From assembly GCA_031002005.1 (NCBI GenBank), contig CM061919.1:11789687-11853686 (forward strand): a stretch of 64,000 nucleotides of DNA, read 5' to 3'. The number at the start of each line of letters is the position of its first letter. The first letter of the stretch is position 1. Positions 35,671 through 48,200 of the stretch are shown in pieces. The translations under genes were made by a program, and so were the position numbers. The DNA comes from Vandiemenella viatica. Its lineage: Eukaryota > Arthropoda > Insecta > Orthoptera > Morabidae. A model generated the notes under the pieces. It was given only the letters and a program-made list of their open reading frames with translations, was not told the DNA's origin and did not search any database.

Positions 35671-35849
35671 CTTGGTAACATTTCTCCTCCCACTGTATGA
35701 AGTCCTTGAGTTCTTTGTATTCCTGAAGAGCTAAAATCCTTTCTGACCTTTCAATGTCTGTTCCGTCAAGCTGTTTCAGCTGTGGCAGTGTAGCCAAAAC
35801 ATATTGACGATACCCTCTAAAATCTGTACATGGGTTCCCTGTAAGATAT
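35671..35849 (-). CDS. DNAAF11: DNAAF11 exon 4
   Basis: 179 bp. The acceptor 'attattgcag' precedes 35849, and the donor GTATGTAG follows 35671. It begins with one base completing a Leu codon and ends one base into a codon. It encodes the last LRR and LRR-cap region ([21 protein letters not shown]) and the start of the coiled coil ([14 protein letters not shown]). Confidence 0.92.
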
Positions 35850-36165
35850 CTGCAATAATAAGTACATCCTGCAGAACTGACCTGTTGACTGATAAACTAA
35901 ATATTCACAAAGAACAAAGAGGGTCAGAGAGCACCATGGAAGCATCGCTAGCAGAGACTGATCAGTTAGCTTCAACTTACAGGTACAGTCATATTAACCA
36001 CAACAAAATGTTTCTCAAAACCTGCAGTAATAAATTGTAGTTGAAATCATGATAAAATTGAATTCTGATAGTTGAAAATACTTTACTGTGAGTCTGACTG
36101 CAGTTGTAAAAATGGTTTTTTCCCTCCACCCTCGTTTGTAACTTAATTATTATTATTATTATTAT

Positions 36166-36223
<58 letters not shown>

Positions 36224-39200
36224 TTCCTTCTAGTTAGACTTGAATTATGAAAATTTTATGTTTAATGAGAAAGTAGCAGATGACTTTTAAAATATGGATT
36301 AAACTTCAGAACCTTACATGGTTGAAGTGCATGTATTATATGTACACAATTACCAAGAATGTTTCAACATATTTTTGGAACTCTTCAGTTAGCTATTAAT
36401 AACAATTCATTTTTGAAGTGTCATTTTTTTACAAACATTTTATATATATATAAGGAAGAATAGGGAAGTATGCTCAACACTTACCCACAGATAAAGGCAG
36501 CTGGGACGACGAAAAAAACAATATTTCGGCATACAGCCTTATTAGTGCAGAAGAGACACCAGGCGGAGTCAGATGTGTACACAGAGATTGCCGTCTGGTG
36601 AACCATTAAATATAAACCATGAGAAATCAATATATCACAGTGCATTAAAAGTGCTACGTAATTATTCACAAAGATTCAACCAACACCTGTAATGCAAACT
36701 GCTGCTGCGAACATAACTGATGCTGAAACACTGTACAATTATAAGGACATGTGACCGATGAAAAATACAGAACCACTGAAGATGCTTCAGATAATGAAGT
36801 GAAACGCGTTCGGGAAATAAAACAAAAAATTCAATTGCATTGGAGTTACAATCATCCATAAAAAATTGATGACATAGATAATTGGTGGAGTAGGGATATT
36901 GTGAATGTTAGAGCTGGCTACATGGATCACCATGCGACAGGCAGAAGCGAGCAAGGTAGGCCGCGCGGACGACACGAATACGAAACCTGACAGCACAGAG
37001 GAAGTCAGAGGACCGAAACTTACGGAAGCAGAGAAGAAAGAGATTTTGTATGAAGCCCGCACCAAGGACGTTGGAGAACATTTGCAAGAATCAGGCAACG
37101 CATCACGTGGCCAGGGATGCTACACAACATTTCACAGTACATAAAATGATGTAAGCGAGAAGAACCCAAAAATGCCATTGAAAATCACCGACAGTTCGAG
37201 AGATGTGATATCGATATAGTGGGGCCGCTTAACGTGACGCCATGAAGGAATAAGTTCCAAGAAGTATTAAGCAAGTACCTCGTTGCGATACCCATTGAAA
37301 GACAGGACGTGGAGACTGTTAGCTGATGTCTTTTTGCGCTATGGTATACCAGCTAAAAGCCTTTCGGATAACGGGAAATGCTTCACAGGAGAACTGCTGA
37401 AAAATGTGTGTGAAATATTGAAGGTAAAACTGGTGTTTTCTGCCCAGCTACCACCGGATTCCTTGAGAGGACCCATAAAACGTTAGCAGAATATCTGAGA
37501 CACTATGTGATGAGACGCAAGAAAATTGGCATGAATTGCTAAAATATGCCACTTTTGTTTATAATAGAACACCTCATACGGTGACTAAATACTCACCGCA
37601 TTTTCTATTCTATGGACGAGAGGGAAACATACCAGGAGTTTTGCAGAAACGGCCGGAAGAACCTGTCTACAACCATGCTTTGCGACAACGGATTCAGTCA
37701 TTGAATGAAACTTTTAGCGTTTTCGTGCGAGACTGAAAGGAAAAGAACAAGCAGTGGTATGACCAACGAGAAAACTCGGAAGAGTTTAAACCAGGATACC
37801 GAGTTTTGTTAGAAAACTTTGCAGTAGAGCGAGGACGATCAAAAAAATTACAGGCGCCTTTTAGCGGATCTTACACCGTGGTTCAAGTAAAACCCCCAAA
37901 CCTGGTCCTGTGAGGGAAGAAAAAACGACTTACAATGGTTCACACAGACCAGTGAAACGATTCTAATAAGGGAAGCAAAACAATATACTGACTACGATGA
38001 CAAGCAGCCAGCGTGACGCAAATACGACGGGAAAGCATATGCAGCAGGTTGACCCAGGTCAGAAGTGCTACGCACCGCTATGCTACGCATGCAGGAGAAA
38101 CACGACGAGGAATCGTTCCATACAAGACCAAAACTATGTCAAGCAGCGGAGTAACGGCAGGAAAAATACAGCGAACATGGTTAAATAAGCAGCTTTATTG
38201 GGCCAAAGAAGGCCCAAAACAAATATTACGCCCCTTTTAACGGAAAGAATAATAGGTCGGAAAGAGCCAGCTCGTCGACCGAATGCGCAGGAAATTTGCG
38301 ACTGAGTGACGCCTGGAGCGCCGTCGCTAGTCTATTTCAATACCCATTATTTCCATTTACAAAACTGTAATCACTCAATATCTATCAAAACGACTTTCTA
38401 CACAGTTCTATACCTCCAAGTGCCATGATGAAGGAAACTTTCAAATTAAATATTAAATACTTCTCCATTATGATGTGAAATAACTACCAGTCTTATTACG
38501 ATTAAATGATCTTTATTCAAAATGGGAATCGGAATCGCGACAATTGTTACTATACGTAAAACCCGTCTTTTATACTTCAAAAGGTTATAACTTATTAAAC
38601 TACTATCATATTAATGTGAGAAACAAGGCTTTCCCAGCGTATCTTTGACACAAAATCTTCACAGGTTTGCCAGCGGCAAACCTGTGAAGATTTTGTATCA
38701 TATTAATGTTCCTTATATTCTCTCATTTATTTAAGTAACTGTCTTTTCATGTTAAAATCCTTTATTTACGAACATTAAAATGATACAAAATCTTCACAGG
38801 TTTGCCGGCGAATTATTCAAGTATTTGTGTTACAACCTTCATATCATAATTTCTTTGAACATTAAAAAAACCCTACTTAATACCTATTCTTTCCCGTTGA
38901 ATCTTTGTATTTACCATTATTTTGGCATTTTAAACAATATGTGATATCTTTACCCTTTATATTTAACTGAAATAACATCGTTTCTTTAAAATAAGCAGTT
39001 TCATTCTCTATGACTTCACAAAACCAGGTGTTTTTCTTAAATATCTTTTCTTGTAGATTGAGATATGTTAAAATGTTTCTACTATTCCCTGAAATCTCAA
39101 ATATTGTTATTTGTAAATGGCATGCCTTTCTTGGTTCTACTCCAAAACTGGATATCCAGCAAATATTTAAAACATAGCTTCCCACTATTTTTGGCCTACC

Positions 39201-42200
39201 ACTACATTTTCAAAAAAGGAAAATAATAAAAAAATGAACTATGCAGCCCTCCCTTGTAATAAATAATGAAACTCATAATTCTCCAACTTTATGCGAACTT
39301 CAGCGATTCAATGGCGCCCCTCTTAGACAAAGTATAAAACATATAGAAAAACTAGATTTTTTCTAAAATTATTCTATTAAAACATATTAACAATATCGGT
39401 GCATTGTTCACAGTTTCATTAACAATGAAAAATGCTTAATTAGGGAGCTGAGCTCGATGTAATGACACTAATTTTTCGATATTTGGTGTCTTATTTGTCA
39501 TCTGCAGTCTTAGTTAGCCGCTTTTCACCATTGACAATCTATTTCTTTTCTCAGCTGACTACGCTAAATCCTCTTTGGGCTAAATATAACATGGGAATAC
39601 AGTAAAAACTTATTTGATGCAGCCCATAAAGTGGGATATAATACTGGAAAACGGGAGGTGGTGATTGGTACTCAACACTCCCTAAATTTTTCTTGGATCA
39701 GAAACGGCCCCTGTGATCTCTTCAACGCCTAGCGGTTGATGGTACCACTTTCGTTTGGAATCACTGGTTCAAAACATGATTCAAAAGACACCCCAAAAGT
39801 CTAGCTGATGTGGCTGAGTGGTAAGGCTACCACCTACGACCTCCTAACCTGCCTCATTTACTATCAGTCTTCTTTCCTAGCTGGAGTACTAATGTTTTAA
39901 GGGACCAGGATCTTACTTTCCACCCACTGCCATTAGCTAAACTTCTCATAGAGTGCATTGCCCTTTGTGGATGTGGGAGAAGGGCTTGCTGACGGAACTG
40001 CTACGAGAAATTCAGAGGCCCTGACCTATCCAACCTGAGCAAGGACCCACAACGATATATTTTCTTTATTGAGGCATTTGTTCTAATGGGCTTAAGTGTC
40101 TGTTACAGCATAATATCTTACTGTACCCTATGAGACAATGAATCAATAATAATAATAGAGTTTGCGCACTTACAAAGTATGTAAATAGATGTTATTCTTC
40201 AAAGATGCAACACTGCTGATCAGACCAACAAAATTCACTGTCAGGTCTAGTTTTCCTAAAGATTCGCATCCTTCAAGATTTTCTATTACTTCTATATTAT
40301 TCAATGCCAGATTCAAATACTGAAGTTTCTTCAATTTTGATAGGTTTTCTGAAAATAAGGAGGAACATAACACTTAGAAATAATAAAAGATAGCTCAGTT
40401 TTTCTTGTCTAGGAAAAATAATTTTCAAACTCATACATGTCACAAGTTTCAAAGTACAATACAGATATATGAATCTTTAAAATTTTTGATATGTTTTTGA
40501 CATTCAGTTGTAAATATGATATCCAAAATATTGAAGTTTTTTACAGAACGCTGTAGCATTAAAAGAACTGCCATCATGCTTCAAAATCAAGCATTTTAGA
40601 TACATGTTTACATGCTAGTAAGGGAAATATTGACTTTATTAATGAGAAATCTTACCTATTTTTGCAATCAAGTTGGACTGCAGCAAAAGGATCTGTAAAT
40701 CACGACACCAGTTTTGAAGGTGTTCTATTTTTTCAATATCTTCCTGGTGCAAACTTATTTCTTCCAATGTTGAAATTTCTCCCTCATTGTGCTCAGATCT
40801 TTTTCTTATCAGTTCTTCTGTAACTTTTAAAATAAAATTAGTTTTAAAACTCAATGTCATTGTAAGTATTTCATGTGTGCTTCTATTGTTTTAAATGGAA
40901 TACTATTTTTAAATCTATATATATCTGTATATTTGTTACAGAAAAACTCAAGAACTGCTGAGTAGATTTAGATGAGGTTTTTGCCGTTCGAAAGATTAGG
41001 ATCAAAATTGTATCATCTGATATGTCTTATTTTGAAAGTTAAATAATGCCGAAGCAGTAAATAAAATTTTGAAGGTATAGCATAAAATACGAAAGATCTA
41101 ATACCATTTACACATTGCATATGTCACATTTCATTTAAAACAATAATACCCATATCACCGCATCATTCGGTCCCTTCATTAAATTTAGATTATGCATTCT
41201 TTAAATCATATAAATGGCGGTATTAAATGCGATAAAGAAACTACGTAAAGAGGAATATATGTAAATTAATAATTACAAAATGAACCCGTCCCTGTAGAAC
41301 AGGGAAAAGAGCGCTGGACTTCTAATCCAAACTTCGTAGGTTCGATCCCCATCAGGGACGTTCAATTTTAAAAGCAAGGCAGTAGGGAATACTTGATAGA
41401 TAGATAGGTAGATAGATATGTTCACTTTGATCCCATGTGAGAATAATCTCGGGGATGTGGAACAGTACATACACTTATTAATAATATCAATTATATTACT
41501 ATATAATTGATAATATTATTATACAATGATAACAAGTTAGCTACAACCAAATAGTATAATCAATATCCCTTGTAATCTACAAATACAATCCCGAGTTAAT
41601 TACTACTTATTATGTGGAACAGTGTATACACTTGTAACCAGCATCTAATAACCAGTTATTTTCTTACCAATCAGTTACCATTACAAGTTTCACTGTAATC
41701 TACTACTACATATTATATCATGTTAGTTACTAGTTATGTGGAACAGTACACACACCTATTAACAATATCAATTACATTATCAACAACTCATTAGCAGTCA
41801 ATTACTTAAAAACCTGTTAACATAATAATTTTTCACAGCAATTTTTGAGTGCATGCTATCCCATGTTGGTAACTATATATGAGTGAATTTTGTAAACAGT
41901 GTAATTACTTCATTTGTCAAAAGTTTCAATAGTAAGAAAAACTATATATAATTTTAGTAATTGTGGACAACTTTGCACCTTCCCCTTCCATACACCATAT
42001 ATACTATTTTATCAGTTATTCTTAGTTACCAAATTCCAAGAAGAAAATTCTTTCACAGAGGAAAATAGGTTCTGAAGCAGAAACTCTTTCAGTTTGGACT
42101 TAAAGTAGTTGGGTTTTCGTAGATAACATTTAATTTCTGTTGGTAAGACATTGAATAAGGAAGGAACAACTAAACAAGGAATTAAGAATATCGAAGAAGG

Positions 42201-45200
42201 TGGCTAAAGATGGGTTTGTGAAGAATACTATTGGTGCAAACGTCCACAGATGGATGGATCCAGAAATTTCGATAGCTATTTTCGAAAACTGAAATGGTTT
42301 CGTAAGATCATTAGGGATTATGATTCTGGAATAGAATTAGGAGAGGTGCATGGAAGCGAAAATATAACTATGACCACAAACTGGCACTCGATTTCAGGCA
42401 TAAGGGTATGGGAAGATTTTCTTTCTTAGGAAAGGGATTCAGGGATTGGAACAAATTACCAAGAGAAATGAAGAATTTACGAAAGTATTTAAAATTGAAA
42501 TTAGTAAAGGGAACTGTAGGTAAGAAGGAAAAAATTGATGCATGGGGACATTGCCACAGGAGCTAGCGCTCCATTGCAATTAAATTAAATTAATTAATTA
42601 AACATCGTTGCCGTCGAAGTTATCTCAGGCATCTAAAATAGCCTACAATCTCCGAATACTAACAGAAGCAATGCGTAGCCGCCTTAACCTAACGCGGTAG
42701 TACAGGGCGTTCGCCGGAAAACGCAACCCTCCCAGTCTGTTGCCGTCGGCAACTTGCTCGGACAGCGGAGCCAGCTGTTTCCGCCACGCGGCACCGTGAA
42801 TCACCGCACTGTTTAACACCTCCGCTGCCCCAACAGTGCAGTGCAGTGACCCTTACATTGTTAAGAACGGTTTCTTTGCATTGTAGCTAGTTTGTGACTT
42901 CAGTCTCTTATTAATCAGTGTTGTGAATAAACGTTTCTTTGCGGTTTGGCTGGTTTGGGGCTTCATACTCTTACTAATCTGTACCGTGTTTGAGTGTGAG
43001 TAAAATTATGGTACGTTACAGTTTGCAACAAAGAATATTTCTCTACGATACATATGTGAAGAAGAAGTCGTTTAAAAAGTGTCGCAGTAAATTTCGTCGC
43101 GAATATCCTGGCGCTTTACTGCCAGCTAAATCAACAATTCTGCGTCTGGTTAGAAAAGTAAGAGAAACGGGTTCATTTTTTAACAAAAAGAGACTGTCGG
43201 TCAACCGTATTCTCACAGAGGAGAAAATTTACGATATCGCTTTTCGACTAGAACAGTCACCCAAAAAATCATTAAGTCAGTTAGGGCAGCGTGTGTCTCG
43301 AAATATGTTCAGAAGATGTGAAATGTGCATTACACAAGAGTGTCAACACTTCCAGCATCTTTTATAAGGTAAGCTAATGAATTACGTCACATTTAAATGC
43401 TTAGCACATACAAGTTTATGAAATAGTCCGCGGCCGACGGTCGAACAATGCCGGGAGCTGACCGCTCGCTTGCCGCGGCAGTTTCTTCCTTGTAGCGCTA
43501 ACAGTGGGTTGCGTTTCCCGGCGAACGCCCTGTACTACCAGGTTGAAGGGACCTAGAATTTAACGTGAAATCCGAACTACGGGAGCATTCAAGCGTACTT
43601 CACATTACACAGCAAGCTCTGTCAGAGGTGAAGGTAGAATTAAGGGCCAATGAAAATTTCCGGCGCGATAGTGATTCTAAACGGGGACCTTTCGATTCCC
43701 AGTCAGACATCTTAATCACCAAGCCACTCTATTTTAACTCTGACTCCAAGCTTTCAATTCCTGAAAGTCTATTGAAAATCTGTATTTTCTGCATGGTGAT
43801 GGAACAGACATATTTAAAATACATTTTTATGCGTGCGATATATATTATTCCGCGACTGGTACATGTTTCGGTTTTCGAGAAGCAATATTAGCAGATGTAA
43901 TTAGATTGAAATGTAGCCCGGGCCAAAATGAAAACTCACATTCCGTATCACAGCATCCAACCTACTCCAATCTTGGAAGTGTTCGTGTCAATCAACGTTT
44001 AGTATAGTACCGGATATAGTTGGTACCAAATTAATGAATCTTTTCGAACGAATAAACATAGTGTGGGTGAATCTACGTTTCCTTTAATTACGAAAATGGT
44101 CAGCGCGAATTTATTGAAACTTGGTACACGTGTTTCTCGTTGTGTTATTAAAAATAGTATACAAGAAAATCAGCCTCAACTATACCGGGCAACACCGGGC
44201 ACTCTGCTAGTACTGAATAAACTAAAATACAATAACAGACGGCACGGAAATCGAGGGACATCGTACAGCACACCTCTCCTTGAAAAACTGATAAATATAC
44301 TGACTCTTCCACATAAGTAATGAAAAAAATAATCTTCCAGGTAAATAATAGGAATTCCTTTATTTAATTGGCTGGCAAAAAGAATTTAGAATCATTAACG
44401 TTTTTAATTACTCAAAATTAAATAACACTATGTAAGTCACTGAATTGTGTTTTACTGTTTTTACTTACTATATGAATGAAATTTTGCTAGGTCTTCAACA
44501 GGCGTTTGAAATATAGTTTAAGAATGAGGGTCACCTAATATTTAAATCCCTTCCCCCCCCCCCCCCCAAAAAAAAAATTTTTTATTTTTTCTTTTGCAAC
44601 TGTGTGTATGAGTTTGGAAGATTGAGGAATAACAGTTAACTAAAAAAAGTCCTGAAATTAATAAATAGCTGGTACTCACCTTGTAATTATAATACAATTT
44701 TGGGCCTGATAAAATAAGGTTTACTCTGTTGTTAAATATTAAGCGTAATTTGTGGTTCGCGTAAAGAAAACAATGAATTCTGTCTGTACCATCCTATTTA
44801 TGTACGTTTGGGCCAGAAAGCATCGGATCAGCTTGATATCTTTAGCAAAACTGGATTATTAATGGCTGTTCCGAAGATCTTCCTTCGGTGCTTCTAATTA
44901 AAGAATACGAAATAATCAAATAATTTTGGAAGCAACTAACACAGAAAACTTTAAAAATCAGTGTAGTGTACATTTATTTTGTTTTTTATAGATTTATTTT
45001 TATAACTAAGTGTTCTCGTAGCTCGTAAGTCGGTCGTTTATAATATTCAGGTTCCCGATTTCAAATGCCGGTCGACCACGGATTTTTAATAGGAATGTAA
45101 CGGAAGTGACATTACGAATGCGGAAACAGAATCAGATGTTATATATTTGTGTTTAAACGGAAGTGGAAACAGAAGCGGAAGCAGAAGTGTTTGAAAAAAT

Positions 45201-48200
45201 GTTATTTAGTGTAAAAGAATCTTAATTTGGTTTCTATTTACTTGTAATTTAATAAATGTATCAAGTGAAATCATGACGTTTATTTTACTAATTAAACCAA
45301 ATCAGTTTGTCAGTAACTTACATTTAATTAAGTGATAGTAATAATATTAGTTTTGTAATAACTGTAACTAATATTCGAAAGTTTGAAGTGGCAATTTATA
45401 TTTTAAAAGCAAAAGCTTAGATGCTTTTTATCCTTTTAGCGAGCGTGGTGGTGTAACGGCTAGCGTTCTGGCCTCGCATTCGGAGGACGGCGCGGGCGGT
45501 TCGAATCCCCGTCCGGGCATCCAAATTGGGGTTTTTCATGGTTTCCGAAATCACTCCAGGCAAATGCCGGGATGCTTCCTTCAAAAGGCCATGGCCGAAT
45601 TCCTTCCCATTCCTTGTCCCCCATGCTTTCCCGTCTCTAAAGACCTCGCTGATAAAGAAACGTTAAGCAGATTTAAAAATAAAAATATATCGTTTTAAAT
45701 TGATTCCTGTTTCTTCATAAAATAAGGCTGTTCTATTAGTCAATTGTTCGCTAGCAACGCTGCTAGGGTGAGCTGAAAAAAACCTGGGGACTGGTAACAA
45801 TATGAAATATTTGTGATCGTTCATTTGCCACCACTTAAGAGAATCTTCTTTTTCCTTTGCTGTAGTCCCTTTATTTTCGATACTCTTTCTGTTTAACAAT
45901 TTTGATACAGTGCTGCAAACAAAATTTTGAATATTTGACAAAAGCATTGCTTTAATCATAATAGAATCTTTATCACGTACTACTTAATGAACTACATCAA
46001 ATTTTATGCTCCATTCTTGGAGAAAAGACTCGAATTTGGGTAAAATAACTTCTCCTGAATGTCTTCCTTCCATAACTTCACATTTAAAGATTAAAATTAT
46101 TGTCATTTTCCGGAAATCAGTGATGGCCCCGTGAGCGGTCAGAGTAAGTAAAGAAACGCCAGAACTCATTTTCGATCAGATATTACTTGCAAATGAAATT
46201 TTTTCGATATCCCCTTTTAATTGTTTAATTTTATTTCAGTACAAATCATCACATACAAATTGTGTGAAAAACTGCCTCCCACTTAATTTAGACCGAGACA
46301 AAGCAGCACCAGCTACTCGACAGAATCCTTTTCCATCTACAGAATTAAATGGCAAGTCCTGCCAGGCTATCTATCATTTCACCAATTAAACGATTCATTC
46401 TTTATTATTTTTATGTGATGAATCCCAAAAATCATTTTTTTGTTACCGAGATCGCAAAAGAAAGAAACTACCGATGACACATTAGTTTAGAACCCCTCCT
46501 ATGGTGGATCCGAACATATGCGGGTGTGAACTAAGTTTAGTTCAACTTACTTTATAGATGCACAACGTGAAATTATTACCGCTAGATAAACTGTGGCGCA
46601 AAATTATGCTCTCGTAACCCATTGTTTTATGAAAGCGCGATGGCTTTCCACAGATGCTGATAGGTCAACTTGACGCTTGAAGAGACACTTTCGTAAAAAG
46701 CGCAAGTCATTGCAGAAACTGTACGTTACTGTTTACTCAGGAACCACGTAAATGAAATGTTCGTATATGGTAAATAAATAGTCATTAGGCCTGTATCAGT
46801 GGTTTACAGAAATTGCAAAAAATCATGAACTACAGAAATGAGTGAGTAAGGAATTAGCCATCGTAGTATAGGCCCCTCGCAATTAATTTAATTAACAGTA
46901 ATAATAGTTACGTTGAATATGTGAAGGAAAACGATGTTGTATTTGTTCAAAGATTAATTCATTTTTGTATGAATATTTAATGCTCTTAATTAATTTCTTA
47001 TATTTTCCTCCGACCGAATGTTCAATCCAGTTTCATTCAGTTCTACAAGTAGCCTTCTAAAACTATTTTGTCGCGCAATCTTCTTCACATAGTTATCGTT
47101 ATTTGTGTCCTTTATATTTCCGATAATCATAAAAAAAAAATCTAGAATTCCTTGACTGACCATTTGGACACATTTCCTTCCCGGTTAGTCATGATGAAGA
47201 TAAAAAAGAAAACAACCAACAAACCAAAAAACGGCGAACGTGATTTCAGACAGTGATACAAACTGTATCCCGTCGTTTTAAAGAAAGCAGTGGATTTCGT
47301 CAGTGGGGGCGGGGCGCCGTCTCGGGGGCGGTTTCATTGTTGGCAGCGCTAGGGTTCGATAATTCAGTAACGAACTATATTCATGTCCAAGCACGGAACT
47401 CAGTTCTGGTGTCTTTAATAAAATTAATTCCTTTGTGATTGCCAAGATGAGTTAATGAGTGAGGAGTTCTAGCATATAACAGTTAGACTTTGAACGTATT
47501 TGCATACATAAGGTATGGCCTCACGTTTGGGAGGACGCGGGATCGAATCCCCGTCCAACCATCCAGTTTTATTCTTTCCATGGTTTCTAGAATTAACTGC
47601 AAGTTAATGCCGGGATGGTTATTTCAAAAGGCAAAGGTCACCGGTTCGGCCGAGGGCATGGGTGGTTTTAATTAAGTATTGTGTCTGTCCTCTGTTGTCT
47701 AAACTGGAGAGTAAATATAATGACGGTGATATAATATACATACACTTGAAGAAACAAAGCTGACATGGAAAAAAACCAATCTCTCTCTCTCTCTTTTTTA
47801 ACAAAAATATACTTGCTACGAGAATTGAACATGTTCAAACCAAGTCGCCGCTGGAATACCACTGGAATAATGTTATTAGTTTCTGTTTGGAAGGTTTACG
47901 GCAACGACTATGCAGTAATGGTGAGTGGAATGTGCCCTATTGTCTTTTGTACGTTATTATAATTACTGACTGCTCTATCATAATCGTGGGGCCGCAAACT
48001 GAATTCTTATGTTACTCGACGAGACAAATCGAAAGTGATTTTTTTTTTTCATCCCGTCTAGTTCTGAAGATACAGACTGTCAAAGGTCCAGGCGCAATTC
48101 AACCTAAACACCTCAATTTTGAGAAAGTATATTTCGAGAACTAAATGAGATATCTAAACATTTTATTCTTAACTTTTGCTTTGTCTCGTCGAGTTACATA

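Noticed and set aside
38604..38709. CRISPR-like or direct-repeat array
   Set aside because: Repeats are inverted with a 3-nt loop and there are only three copies without regular spacers, in a eukaryotic intron.
38877..39185. 102-codon open frame on the DNAAF11 strand within intron 3
   Set aside because: No recognisable domain, no supported splice sites, and the neighbours are repeats; length alone in AT-rich D/N/K-rich sequence is not enough.
40858..40860. ATG in frame with DNAAF11 exon 2 as the gene start
   Set aside because: The added residues do not fit the family N-terminus, whereas splicing from 49481 restores it exactly and an acceptor is present at 40824-40825.
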